From Chlorobiaceae bacterium (GTDB lineage: Bacteria > Bacteroidota > Chlorobiia > Chlorobiales > Chlorobiaceae), in assembly GCA_013334975.1 (NCBI GenBank), contig JAAXWL010000009.1:1-42108 (forward strand): a DNA stretch of 42,108 bases. Reading direction: 5' to 3'. Numbering within the stretch: the first letter of the stretch is position 1; each line of letters opens with the position of its first letter. The translations under genes were made by a program, and so were the position numbers. The notes under the pieces were generated by a model. The model was given only the letters and a program-made list of their open reading frames with translations. It did not search any database and had not been told where the DNA came from. Positions 10,001 to 16,666 of this stretch are shown piece by piece.

Positions 10001-10581
10001 ACGTCGTCCACTCTGGCCAGGTCACGGGAGGCGCTTTCAAGCTGCCGGAAGGTCTGCTTGCGTCGCTGCTTGTAGCGGGTGATGCCGGCAGCCTCCTCGA
10101 AGAGCTTCAGGCGCTCCTCGCTTTTGTTGCTGATGATCTCCTCTATCATCTTCAGCTCGATCACCGAGTAGGCATCGCTGCCCATGCCGGTGTCGGCGAA
10201 AAGATCCAGAATGTCCTTGAGTCGGCAGGGCACCATGTTGAGCAGGTAGTCACTGTCGCCGTTCCGGTAGAGTCGACGGGTGACTGTTACTTCGGTATAT
10301 TCGGTGGGGAGGACGTTACGGGTGTTCTGGATGGTGAGGGAGACCTCGGTGAAACTGAGAGGCTTGAGCTTTTTGGTGCCGTTGAAGATGATGCTCTCCA
10401 TTTTCGGTGACCTGAGAAGCATCGACTTCTGCTCGCCCAGTACCCAGCGGATGGCATCGACGACATTGGTTTTGCCGCACCCGTTTGGGCCGACGATAGC
10501 TGTCAGTCCTTTGTCGAAATGTATCCTGACCCTGTGGGCAAAACTCTTGAAGCCGAAAAGCTCTATTTTCGACAGGTACAT
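7033..10581 (-). CDS. smc: Chromosome segregation protein SMC
   Basis: 1182 residues from the ATG at 10581, which gives MYLSKIELFGFKSF, the standard SMC N-terminus. A TTG at 10629 would add 16 residues not found in the family. The ATPase head is split as expected: Walker A GPNGCGKTN (31-39) at the N-terminus, then LSGGEKALTALSLLF (near 1080) and Walker B CILDEVDAPLDD (near 1110) at the C-terminus. Between them lie two long heptad coiled-coil arms rich in Glu, Gln, Leu and Lys, around a hinge beginning near PEGVAFLEKHRDGKPGPGC. The Walker A reads GCGKT where many SMCs have GSGKS. The ScpA and ScpB partners are not nearby. It heads the minus-strand run smc - HAD - nusB - nth. Confidence 0.97.
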   Translation of the reverse strand: MYLSKIELFGFKSFAHRVRIHFDKGLTAIVGPNGCGKTNVVDAIRWVLGEQKSMLLRSPKMESIIFNGTKKLKPLSFTEVSLTIQNTRNVLPTEYTEVTVTRRLYRNGDSDYLLNMVPCRLKDILDLFADTGMGSDAYSVIELKMIEEIISNKSEERLKLFEEAAGITRYKQRRKQTFRQLESASRDLARVDDVLAEVEKKVKGLRQQVRKAERFKEIREELRSLDLTLSGIAMNEHLEKLRPLLESISAEEFGSHELAATIALMDSEHQESELHQLNLEKQLAEEQKELNASNQLVHTLEKQLLQIREKRNSLLQSIERLNHSIADKGRRRLEQEQLSRTLSEQQTPIEELCSSRLAEFEQLKEQETALHSTLDASRQLLQNERRTVADLQKSLNTLNLSRQSLRTRKEHLEGSKNRLEQSRRELERSIELSVPERLRTAAEIEEKKKLIETLKREEERLLSLRTHITGQVDKRRDELLTLRSEQNHLNNQILLCNSILEKFEGLPEGVAFLEKHRDGKPGPGCLSDLISVRDEQKKALNAAFGESLAYYICHTLDQAKGAVSILTKADKGKVHFLILDLVNALSTIDNAEIDGAQRAVDLVESPDYLSRALHLLLQHCYVVNDLETAEKLARHHPEALFITTRGEKFTHQGVLFGGSVKGSESLRLGRKAEKELLQEKLKAVSSSMAETEAAIASLRKELGAIDPEQARRSASSIAQEISVLEKKLSRLEADELSGANQIERNGKEAELLIASILGVHNELENMQPEIVHLEQELEVGQKTLTLMQEALAGQEERSRSLHVQLQAQQGRYRDAQLDLEKHQFRAGACQQTIVTLSDEITAMQHQKGKAAREIEELDRSIAEITAAHEKVLLESASEELALNELESTCRDLQARNHDTLTHMRDLRRKLDLSRQMLSEFGNRQTRLEQEIVQLQTTVMERYGIELDRLPSMVHEGFDPARSKERLVVLLKQKEQFGGVNELALEEYESEQERLDFLTAQKEDLVTAESQLRETIEEINRTALEKFRQTFDEVRKNFIRIFHDLFDPEDEVDLLIESEDDPLEAHIRIVAKPRGKKPLAIEQLSGGEKALTALSLLFAIYLVKPSPFCILDEVDAPLDDANVGRFIRLLKKFENNTQFIIVTHNKKSMASCQALYGVTMEEEGVSKLIPVKIEKAPSEESVT

Positions 10582-10666
10582 GAAGGCGTTGTTAACGGTC
10601 TCCAAAAGAACGACGATGCCTTCGGGCAACGTCTTCCGGCATTACCGGACAAACATTAAATTTAAC

Positions 10667-10709
10667 AAAAAAACAACGAACAGGATAAAATCGTTATGGT
10701 TGTTTTTTT
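10667..10709 (-). terminator. AT-rich hairpin at the end of folP
   Basis: On the minus strand AAAAAAACAAC (10709-10699) pairs with GTTGTTTTTTT (10677-10667) around 21 bases, and the descending arm is itself the T-run. The ascending arm overlaps the last codons of folP, and the structure precedes the smc start by about 85 bases. It probably separates folP from the smc transcript. The stem is nearly all A-T, so the strength of termination is uncertain. Confidence 0.55.
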
Positions 10710-11614
10710 ACGGCATCACGCAGAGCCAGAATCACCGATCGGGCGTCTGCTGCCGCTTCGACATCATGTACCCTTAAAATGTCCGCGCCGTTCATGAGTG
10801 CGATGGTGTTGGCGCTGATGGTGGCGTTAAGGCGTTCATCCGGGGGAGGAGACTCCTTGTTTCGTTTTCTCATGGCCTGGCCAAGGAACGATTTTCTTGA
10901 CAGGCCAGCAAGCACCGGATAGCCGAATTCGTGCAGTTCATCAAGCCTGGCAATCAGTTGGAAGTTCTCTTCAACGCTTTTGCCGAATCCCAATCCGGGA
11001 TCGATAATGATCGATTCAATGCCGTGGCTTCTGGACGTTTTTATCGATTGTTCCAGAAAGTCGCTCACCAGGCGCACGATATCTCGCTGTTTCGTTCTGG
11101 TATCCTGACTCCAGCGGAGATGTTCCGGTCTTGCCGGTGTATGCATCAAGACGATGCCGCACCGGTATCGGCCACAGGTATCGGCCATGGAGGGATCGAA
11201 GGTCAAACCGGAGATGTCGTTGACCAGAGAGGCTCCGGCCCGGAGCGCCGCTTCGGCGACTTCGGCTTTCCATGTGTCGATGGAGATGAGCACATCGCTG
11301 TTCTTTCGCAGGAGTTCGATGAAAGGCAGCGTTCTGTCAATCTCTTCGGAGGCGCTGACTCGGGAGGCTCCGGGTCTTGTCGACTCTCCGCCAGCATCGA
11401 TAATTGAAGCGCCGGCCTGCACCATTCGAAGTGCCGATTCGAGCGCCTTGTCCAGACCGGCTTTCTGCGTTGTCGTGCTGAATCTGGCGCCGTAGTAGAA
11501 AGAGTCGGGGGTCAGATTGACGATGCCCATGATGGCTGGCTGTTCGGAAAGATCGAGAACTTTTCCGGCGCATACCAGCCAGTAACGGCTTTTGCTGATT
11601 GCTTTACGGGTCAT
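10694..11614 (-). CDS. folP: Dihydropteroate synthase
   Basis: 306 residues. FolP condenses p-aminobenzoate with 6-hydroxymethyl-dihydropterin pyrophosphate in folate synthesis. Motifs in order are IMGIVNLTPDSFYYG (the loop that closes over the active site), DAGGESTRPGA, ISIDTWKAEV, NDISGL, IIDPGLGFGK, LAGLSRKSFLG, and ERLNATISANTIALMNGADI followed by RVHDV. The protein is slightly longer than the usual 270-290 residues because of about 20 extra N-terminal residues (MTRKAISKSRYWLV). It lies 10 bases downstream of the M50 protease gene on the same strand. The PabB-PabC fusion that supplies its substrate is at 2665. Confidence 0.96.
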   Translation of the reverse strand: MTRKAISKSRYWLVCAGKVLDLSEQPAIMGIVNLTPDSFYYGARFSTTTQKAGLDKALESALRMVQAGASIIDAGGESTRPGASRVSASEEIDRTLPFIELLRKNSDVLISIDTWKAEVAEAALRAGASLVNDISGLTFDPSMADTCGRYRCGIVLMHTPARPEHLRWSQDTRTKQRDIVRLVSDFLEQSIKTSRSHGIESIIIDPGLGFGKSVEENFQLIARLDELHEFGYPVLAGLSRKSFLGQAMRKRNKESPPPDERLNATISANTIALMNGADILRVHDVEAAADARSVILALRDAVKKQP

Positions 11615-11624
11615 GAAAACAAGG

Positions 11625-12650
11625 TCAGATGATTCCGAAAGGTACTGGCGTGAAGGTAAGGATGAAAATGGCGATGCAGAGCCATCCGGCGACCACTCTT
11701 CCAGGCGAGAGTCGGCGGTCGCTGCCTGCCTGCGGGTGCCGGATGCCGAGAAATCGCCTCAGAATGAGGGTCCAGAGTATCCAGCCGGGCCAGGAGTATC
11801 GCAGCATCAACTCCGGCAGAGAAATGGCAACTGATGGAAAAAGCAGCACCAGAAGCGCCGCTGTGAATGAAGGCGCGCCGAGAATGGTGATGCAGAGCAG
11901 ACAAAAACGGGCGATTTTCTGGTGCGCGTGGGCTCCGAACATGGCGTAGATGATGTGACCGCCATCGAGCTGGCCTATCGGCAGGAGGTTCAGGGCGGTG
12001 ACGAAACAGCCGAGCCAGCCGACAAAGAGGTAGGGGTAATGGTACAGTTCAGTCATCGGTGGCAGACCTTTTGGCGCGATGAGGGTTTCGAGCAGGATGA
12101 AAATCAGGTTTTTTCCAAGATAGAGCGTGCCCGTCGTTGCCTGGGGAATGCCTCCCGTTGCCCGGTACTCCGGATGGATCGTATAGATGAAGTCGACTGG
12201 CGGCAGGTGCAGAAATCCGTAGATGAGCAGGCCGAAGGCAACGACAAAGCCGGCAAGCGGCCCGGCAGCACCGGTATCGAACAGTGCTCGCCGGCTGTTG
12301 ATCCGCTCTTTGATGCGGATGACCGCACCCAGGGTTCCGATGCTCGTGAGAAGTGGCAGCGGGGGAAGGGGAATGTAATAGGGCAGGGTAGTCGCTATAC
12401 GGTGGCGTTGAGCAGCGAAAAAATGGCCGAATTCGTGGACACTCAGGAAAAACATCAATGAAAGTGAGAAGGGAATTCCCGTTTTCAGAGCGTTAAGCAA
12501 TGTGATTGTGCTCTTGATTTCAGGAGGTGTGCCGCACCATTCCGCACCCGCCCAGGTGGTACAAAAGAGCGTCGCGATGAACAGAAGGATATGAAGCGGA
12601 TAGTTTCTGCCAATCGGCAGACCTCTTCCGGTTAAAGGAAAATCTGGCAT
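11625..12650 (-). CDS. Site-2-type membrane metalloprotease (peptidase M50)
   Basis: 341 residues, strongly hydrophobic, with about seven to eight membrane segments. The zinc site is visible as HEFGH (His72, Glu73, His76) in an early helix, and the third-ligand motif LLPIGQLDGGH lies in a later helix (about residues 220-230). A GAAGPLAGF segment near 127-135 is the conserved NPG-like loop of the family. These enzymes cut membrane-bound substrates such as anti-sigma factors; the layout without a PDZ domain resembles the cyanobacterial and plastid S2P-like group. The substrate is unknown. folP follows after 10 bases. A 35-bp repeat begins 11 bases upstream of the start codon. Confidence 0.87.
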   Translation of the reverse strand: MPDFPLTGRGLPIGRNYPLHILLFIATLFCTTWAGAEWCGTPPEIKSTITLLNALKTGIPFSLSLMFFLSVHEFGHFFAAQRHRIATTLPYYIPLPPLPLLTSIGTLGAVIRIKERINSRRALFDTGAAGPLAGFVVAFGLLIYGFLHLPPVDFIYTIHPEYRATGGIPQATTGTLYLGKNLIFILLETLIAPKGLPPMTELYHYPYLFVGWLGCFVTALNLLPIGQLDGGHIIYAMFGAHAHQKIARFCLLCITILGAPSFTAALLVLLFPSVAISLPELMLRYSWPGWILWTLILRRFLGIRHPQAGSDRRLSPGRVVAGWLCIAIFILTFTPVPFGII

Positions 12651-12660
12651 TGATTCAGGA

Positions 12661-12769
12661 GGTTGACGCCCTTGTTCTTATACGGAATGGAGCAGTGAAG
12701 CGTGGTATCGATCGCGCAGTGAAAGAGGTTATAAGGTTGACGCCCTTGTCCTTATACGGAATGGAGCAG
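12661..12769. repeat. Two copies of a 35-bp direct repeat separated by 39 bp
   Basis: The copies are at 12661-12695 and 12735-12769. Both begin GGTTGACGCCCTTGT and end ACGGAATGGAGCAG, and they differ only at one T/C position in the middle. The 39 bases between them are unrelated to the repeat. Repeat and spacer lengths are like one CRISPR unit, but only two copies exist and no cas gene is in the window. On the minus strand each copy contains CCGTATAAG, so a duplicated promoter for the M50 gene is an alternative. Confidence 0.8.
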
Positions 12770-12791
12770 GGTCAGGATATGAAAGTTTTCA

Positions 12792-12835
12792 CCAGGAACC
12801 GCCGGATTCCTTTTTTGAATCCTGACGGTTCCTGG
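12792..12835 (-). terminator. Hairpin downstream of the haem-binding protein gene
   Basis: CCAGGAACCG..GGATTC and GAATCC..CGGTTCCTGG form a stem of about 16 pairs with one small bulge and an 8-base loop, 10 bases past the stop codon at 12845 (minus strand). No T-run follows on the minus strand, so it may be an mRNA-stabilising 3' structure or a weak terminator. Confidence 0.6.
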
Positions 12836-12844
12836 AAAGAGCGA

Positions 12845-13300
12845 TCAACGGGCTTCCTTTTTCTCGTTTTCTTCGTCGCCGAATGTCGCAGCAAGGCCTT
12901 TGACCAGTTCATCTTTTTCCGCCGGAGTCAGCTTTGCTTCGGGATGCGCCGGCATATAGAACCACGGAGGCATCTTGCCGTTTCTGGTCTCGGATGCTGC
13001 TTCATCCCCTTCGTTCTTGCCTGGACGGCCCCACTCAGAGACGTTGAATTTCGATCGTCCCACCTTGACGTCAAGGTTGATGATCCAGGAGAGGGGCGCG
13101 ATGTTGCTGTATCCTGGCCAGACGGTTTCGTTGGAGTGGCAGTTGCTGCATGCTCTTGTGAAAAGTTCTGCGGTCCGTGGGCTGTCCCATTGGGGCTCAC
13201 CGGTAACCGGTGGGTTCAGGTGATCACGTCCGGGGAGGAACTGGATCAGGACAAGGACGACCAGCGTCGCAATTAGTGCTTTACCGATTTTCATGGGCAT
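12845..13300 (-). CDS. Exported c-type haem-binding protein (Haem_bd-like domain)
   Basis: 151 residues. A short N-terminal hydrophobic segment (about residues 5-22) acts as signal or anchor. It is followed by one haem c motif, CSNCH (Cys51, Cys54, His55), preceded by FTRACSNCH and followed by [14 protein letters not shown], with a later GR..FN.SEW segment and KMPPWFY. That order matches the small haem-binding domain found in many Bacteroidetes/Chlorobi cytochromes, with Met/Pro-rich ligand loops. It probably carries electrons in the periplasm. Two starts six bases apart are possible (ATG at 13300 or 13294), and GGAG lies upstream of both. Charged C-terminus EENEKKEAR. Confidence 0.78.
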   Translation of the reverse strand: MPMKIGKALIATLVVLVLIQFLPGRDHLNPPVTGEPQWDSPRTAELFTRACSNCHSNETVWPGYSNIAPLSWIINLDVKVGRSKFNVSEWGRPGKNEGDEAASETRNGKMPPWFYMPAHPEAKLTPAEKDELVKGLAATFGDEENEKKEAR

Positions 13301-13400
13301 GTTCTCCGTTTTGTGGGTAGTGACCCTAAAGTTACCGGTTATTCGAGACGATGTTCTTCGATACGATAATAAAGGTAAAATCTTTCTCGGGTATTACCAA

Positions 13401-14324
13401 TCATGATCCATGGGGGAGCACCAATTCCTTCAGAGTGACCATGAGCAGGGTCAGAGGCCATGAACACTCTACCCGGTGTTGCTGCCGTAGTGTCGCGATG
13501 GTTGCAATGATGTCGAGTTCAATCCCGGAATAAAATTTTCGGGCTGAGGTCAGCCCGTCCTGCGTAAAAGCGGCCATGCCCTGGAGCGCGGCCACCAGAG
13601 GAACGCCACCGCAAAGGAGCAGGCTGCGGTAGCCGTCGATGCCGGCGAATGCGGATGCGCCATGCATTTTTGCTTGTGCAATCATGAGGGCGAGCTGGCC
13701 GGGGCTGAAGTGGTGCATGCTTTGTGAGATGACGACCAGATCGGTTGATCCGTGTTCAAGCCCTGCAAAATCAAAAGCGTTCAGTTGTCTGAATCTGACC
13801 GGCAAACGCCGTTGTTCAGCGATGAGATTTCCTTCGTCAACCATCTCCGGCACGATGTCGGAGGCCGTGATCCGGATATCCAGACCCCGTTGCTGAGCTT
13901 TTGTGGCAAGGGCGAAAGAAAGCCCTCCCGAACCGGAGGCGAGTTCGAGAATGCTGACCGGTTTGCCTTGTCGGGCAAGCTTTTCGATAACCGGCATGAG
14001 CAGATCGCACTGATGGTCGTAGGAGAGCGTCAGGTGATTCATCCGGTCAAGCGCTCTGACCCATTCCAGCCGCTCCGCTCCGGCAATCGTTTCATTATCC
14101 ATGTTTTCGCTCTCTTCGGTTCTTATCGCCCGGTCGATCAGCTCGGGAATCAGAAATCCGGGGCCGAGATCTTTCGATACTTCTATCCTTTCGGTGCGAA
14201 AGCGTTCCAGAAACCGGTTGGTGAGTCTTTCGACTTCATCGATTGTTTGCCATTTGGGCGGGAACTCTCCACGTGACCGAAGGTTGTCGAGTGTCTTGTA
14301 TCCGGCGGTCTCTAACTGGAGCAT
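13401..14324 (-). CDS. Class I SAM-dependent methyltransferase
   Basis: 307 residues. The central part is a Rossmann methyltransferase: motif I ILELASGSGGLSFALA (about 125-140), an acidic end of strand 2 in RITASDIVPEMV, NAFDF, and motif IV-like TDLVVISQSMHHFSPGQ. The N-terminal 80 residues are charged and helical and may bind the substrate. The C-terminal part (GIDGYRSLLLCGGVPLVAAL, then FYSGIELDIIATI) resembles family members acting on small molecules, but the substrate is unknown. The gene is transcribed away from the Rrf2 regulator; a 485-bp region separates the starts. Confidence 0.78.
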   Translation of the reverse strand: MLQLETAGYKTLDNLRSRGEFPPKWQTIDEVERLTNRFLERFRTERIEVSKDLGPGFLIPELIDRAIRTEESENMDNETIAGAERLEWVRALDRMNHLTLSYDHQCDLLMPVIEKLARQGKPVSILELASGSGGLSFALATKAQQRGLDIRITASDIVPEMVDEGNLIAEQRRLPVRFRQLNAFDFAGLEHGSTDLVVISQSMHHFSPGQLALMIAQAKMHGASAFAGIDGYRSLLLCGGVPLVAALQGMAAFTQDGLTSARKFYSGIELDIIATIATLRQQHRVECSWPLTLLMVTLKELVLPHGS

Positions 14325-14484
14325 GGTTGTTCAGGTTGCGTCGTTTGTTGTCGAAATCGAACCGGCAATGCAGGCCGTTTTTTCCGGTACATCAGAATCT
14401 CATTGGATAAGTGAGCCAGTCGGTACAATACGGAGTGTCTGGTCAGGCATAAAACGACGTATTTTACGGAGCCATTGATATTCT

Positions 14485-14650
14485 CGGTATCGAAAACGGT
14501 ATCGGTATCGAAATCGATTATTCATGTGAAAAAGAGAAAACAGGTCTCTGGCTTTATCTGTTTAATTATTGAATGGTTATGACAATAAAACACAATACCT
14601 GGTGAGTTTTTTCAGCATCCTTAAAGTGGAACTCGATACCGATACCGATT
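14485..14650. repeat. GGTATC/GATACC-ended intergenic element, copy 1
   Basis: The left end carries CGGTATCGGTATCGAAATCG (14497-14516) and the right end CGATACCGATACCGATTTT (14634-14652), an inverted pair. The roughly 115-bp core between them (ATGTGAAAA, TTAATTATTGAATGGTTATG, CACAATACCTGGTGAGTTTT, CAGCATCCTTAAAGTGG) can be aligned along its whole length, after reverse complementing, with the element at 34891-35067. The two are therefore copies of one mobile or structured element in opposite orientation. This copy fills much of the gap 14325-14809. No credible gene lies inside it. Confidence 0.85.
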
Positions 14651-14729
14651 TTGACGTGTCACTTGTTCGGCATGATGTGAACATATACCGTAAAGCAGGG
14701 GTGGGGGGTTCCTTCGATCCGGATTTATT

Positions 14730-14766
14730 TTTCGGAAACCGGGAATTTTCCGAAAGAGTTTTTGAT
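14730..14766 (+). terminator. Terminator-like hairpin with T-run, upstream of rrf2
   Basis: TTTCGGAAA (14730-14738) and TTTCCGAAA (14747-14755) form a perfect 9-bp stem with an 8-base loop, followed by GAGTTTTTGATTT. It looks like a plus-strand intrinsic terminator, yet no plus-strand gene lies between it and 14325. It may end a small RNA made from the intergenic region, or insulate the rrf2 promoter. Confidence 0.5.
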
Positions 14767-14775
14767 TTAGATTAA

Positions 14776-14796
14776 CTGATACTAAATTGGTATCAG
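14776..14796. promoter_or_regulatory. Palindromic operator candidate for the Rrf2 regulator, overlapping the -10 region
   Basis: CTGATAC (14776-14782) and GTATCAG (14790-14796) are perfect inverted arms; 9 of the 10 base pairs across the 21-bp site are complementary. The centre TAAATT can serve as a -10 box with TTTGAT (14762-14767 region) as a -35 at 16 bp. The site ends 13 bases before the rrf2 ATG. Its position and symmetry fit autoregulation by a dimeric Rrf2 protein; binding itself is inferred. Confidence 0.6.
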
Positions 14797-14809
14797 AAAA
14801 AACACCATT

Positions 14810-15259
14810 ATGAAAGTTCTGAATAAAGAAACCGACTACGCTGTCAGGTCGCTCATTTCTCTCGGCATGAAGCCGGAGGGATGGGTCTCGGCAAAGGTCA
14901 TTTCGGAGGAGCAGTCGATTCCCTACCAGTTTCTGCGACGCATCCTGCAGGAGCTTATCAGGAATGGTCTGGTGCTCTCAAAAGAGGGAGCCGGGGGAGG
15001 CGTGAAGCTCGGGAAGGAGCCCGACGAAATCGGTGTGACCGATGTCATTGAAATATTTCAGGGAAAGGTGCAGGTCTCGGAGTGCATGTTTCGCAAGAAG
15101 ATCTGCTCGAATCGGGCCAACTGTGTGCTGCGTCACGAGATCATGCGCATTGAACGGCTGGTGAACCAGGAGTTTTCGAAAGTGACCATCGGCAAACTGA
15201 TCGCCGACCTGAAGGCTGTGGAGTCGATGAGGTCACAGCAGACCAAACAACCGGATTGA
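14810..15259 (+). CDS. Rrf2-family Fe-S transcriptional regulator (IscR/NsrR-like)
   Basis: 149 residues. The N-terminal winged helix shows the family signature MKVLNKETDYAVRSLISLG, QSIPYQFLRRILQELIRNGLV and KEGAGGGVKLG. The C-terminal sensory loop has Cys92, Cys99 and Cys105 in a C-X6-C-X5-C pattern, the usual cluster-binding cysteines of IscR and NsrR. Such proteins sense NO, redox state or Fe-S supply. Because the genes downstream are a ferredoxin-domain protein, a TPR protein and hcp, nitrosative stress is the most likely signal. The operator candidate at 14776-14796 suggests that it controls its own operon. It is not part of an isc/suf locus here. Confidence 0.9.
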   Translation: MKVLNKETDYAVRSLISLGMKPEGWVSAKVISEEQSIPYQFLRRILQELIRNGLVLSKEGAGGGVKLGKEPDEIGVTDVIEIFQGKVQVSECMFRKKICSNRANCVLRHEIMRIERLVNQEFSKVTIGKLIADLKAVESMRSQQTKQPD

Positions 15260-15262
15260 TCC

Positions 15263-15284
15263 AAATCGGTATCGAAATCGGATT
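15263..15284. repeat. Solo GGTATCG-type repeat end
   Basis: AAATCGGTATCGAAATCGG, nearly identical to the left end of the 14485 element, sits alone four bases after the rrf2 stop codon and 36 bases before the next gene. No core or opposite end accompanies it. Confidence 0.7.
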
Positions 15285-15319
15285 CAGGATCAGGATTATA
15301 AAGCAACAAAAACACAGCC

Positions 15320-16180
15320 ATGAAACGACAGATTATAACCATAGATGAAAAAAAATGTACAGGGTGCTCAGCGTGCATTCCGGCATGTCCCGAAGGGGCG
15401 CTCCAGGTGATCGATGGTAAGGCGAGGCTCATCAGTGACCTCTTTTGCGACGGCCTCGGTGCTTGTATCGGCCACTGTCCGACCGGAGCGATGCAGGTCG
15501 AGACCCGCGAAGCAGAACCCTACGACGAACGTCGCGTCATGGCCGAGAGTATCGTGAAGGGCGGGCCGAACGTCATAGCGGCGCATCTGCGCCATCTGGA
15601 GGAGCATGGCGAAAGCGGCTATCTCTGCACGGCGCTCGACTATCTCGAAGAACAGGGTATTGCCAATCCGCTCGAAGCGCGTGCGGCATCAAGCCCTGCG
15701 CACCATGTTGGAGGATGCCCAGGAAGTCGCACGATGGATTTCGGGGAGCCGGTAAGGAGTTCCTCCAGCGAGGCTTCGGTCGCTGCCGTACACGGAGAAC
15801 TCCGTCATTGGCCCATCCAGTTGCATCTCATCACTCCGATCGCGCCCTACTTCCATGATTCCGATCTTCTGGTTGCTGCGGATTGCACCGCTTTTGCGAT
15901 GGGCGGCTTCCACGGCGAGCTGCTGCTCGGCAGAACGCTCGTCATCGCCTGTCCCAAGCTTGACAGTGGCATGGAGCGCTATCTCGAAAAACTGACCGCC
16001 CTGATCGACATGGCCGGCGTTGCCAGCATCACCGTGGCGATCATGGAGGTGCCCTGCTGCAGCGGGCTCGTGGTGCTGGCGCTTCAGGCGCTCGAACGGG
16101 CGAAAAGGAAGGTGCCGGTCAGAAAGATTGTCGTCAGTGTAACCGGCGAGCTGCTCTCCGATGAGGTGATCGCATGTTGA
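15320..16180 (+). CDS. Ferredoxin-domain iron-sulfur protein with a cysteine-containing C-terminal domain, candidate Hcp redox partner
   Basis: 286 residues. The N-terminal 60 residues form a bacterial ferredoxin fold. The first cluster motif is complete (Cys13, Cys16, Cys19, Cys23: CTGCSACIPACP). The second reads CDGLGACIGHCP and has only Cys43, Cys49 and Cys53, with Leu46 where the second cysteine normally stands. This suggests a [3Fe-4S] centre or an outside ligand. The C-terminal domain has HVGGCPGS, HLITPIAPYF, LLVAADCTAFA, LVIACPKLD and EVPCCSGL, so up to five further cysteine positions could bind metal. I do not know a characterised member. It sits between rrf2 and hcp, with no hcr-like flavoprotein, which makes electron delivery to Hcp plausible. 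Its stop overlaps the next gene by 7 bases. Confidence 0.8.
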   Translation: MKRQIITIDEKKCTGCSACIPACPEGALQVIDGKARLISDLFCDGLGACIGHCPTGAMQVETREAEPYDERRVMAESIVKGGPNVIAAHLRHLEEHGESGYLCTALDYLEEQGIANPLEARAASSPAHHVGGCPGSRTMDFGEPVRSSSSEASVAAVHGELRHWPIQLHLITPIAPYFHDSDLLVAADCTAFAMGGFHGELLLGRTLVIACPKLDSGMERYLEKLTALIDMAGVASITVAIMEVPCCSGLVVLALQALERAKRKVPVRKIVVSVTGELLSDEVIAC

Positions 16181-16596
16181 AAGATGCCCTGGGCGCCTGG
16201 CGCGGCTCCGAACAGGAGATCAGCCGCTTGATCGATGCCGAACCGGAGAATGCCGAGGCTTGGAGCAGCCGGGCGGGTGTTCGGAGCGCTGCCGGTGACC
16301 TCAACGGGGCATTGCACGACTTCACGATGGCCATAAAGCTTGGTCTGAGATTCCGTGAACGCATCATAGCATTCGGTAATCGCGGCCTGATCCGCTTTGA
16401 TACCGGGGATTACGCTGGAGCGATCGAGGATTTCAGCGCCGTCATCGAGGCGCGACCCCGTCAGAAGGGGATTATGAAAGCAGCCCAAAAATACCGGGAG
16501 ATGGCCAAAGAGCGGGCACTTCAGAAAAAGCGTCATGAGCGGCCTGAGTGCGAGGCAGCTGGAGCACAGAACCCGGAGCGTACACGGAGTACGTGA
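16174..16596 (+). CDS. Small tetratricopeptide-repeat protein with element-derived C-terminus
   Basis: 140 residues as read. Residues 15-105 contain about two and a half TPR units (PENAEAWSSRAGVRSAAGD, LNGALHDFTMAIKLG, FGNRGLIRFDTGDYAGAIED, FSAVIEARPRQ), which mediate protein-protein contacts. From about residue 114 the reading frame enters the dispersed element at 16514-16655, and the last 27 residues (KKRHERPECEA and onward) are simply its translation. The original C-terminus was probably changed by that insertion. The ATG lies inside the end of the ferredoxin-domain gene, so translation is coupled. Its role next to hcp is unknown; a scaffold for assembly or electron transfer is only a guess. 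Confidence 0.75.
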   Translation: MLKDALGAWRGSEQEISRLIDAEPENAEAWSSRAGVRSAAGDLNGALHDFTMAIKLGLRFRERIIAFGNRGLIRFDTGDYAGAIEDFSAVIEARPRQKGIMKAAQKYREMAKERALQKKRHERPECEAAGAQNPERTRST

Positions 16597-16655
16597 GGAT
16601 TTCGAGCACCACCCAACGAAGCAATCAGGTTGCGTAATAGCTTTTTGAAGTGACC
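16514..16655. mobile_element. 142-bp MITE-like dispersed element, copy 1
   Basis: It is about 80% identical along its length to the sequence at 41839-41979. The ends are inverted: GGGCACTTC..AAAAAGC at the left and GCTTTTTGAAGTGACC at the right. The inner part contains GTCATGAGCGGCC, GTACACGGAGTACGTGAGG and GATTTCGAGCACCACCCAAC, shared with the second copy. It encodes no protein of its own but supplies the C-terminus of the TPR gene. No target-site duplication is evident. Confidence 0.85.
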
Positions 16656-16666
16656 GGGAAAAAATT

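Noticed and set aside
9613-10410. 265-codon plus-strand open frame inside smc
   Set aside because: It lies wholly antisense to the conserved SMC head and coiled coil, reads as low-complexity Leu/Phe/Glu sequence and has no ribosome site. It is a by-product of smc codon use.
12661-12769. Calling the two-copy repeat a CRISPR array
   Set aside because: Two repeats, one spacer, no leader and no cas genes are too little evidence, so it is annotated only as a repeat.
14569-14775. 68-codon open frame upstream of rrf2
   Set aside because: It runs through the inverted-repeat end and the terminator-like hairpin and has no family resemblance. Its VELDTDTDFD stretch is just the GATACC repeat translated.
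14776-14796. Idea that the GGTATC/GATACC repeats are extra Rrf2 operators
   Set aside because: They share only the GATAC/GTATC hexamer parts and lack the spacing of the palindrome, and they occur next to unrelated genes.
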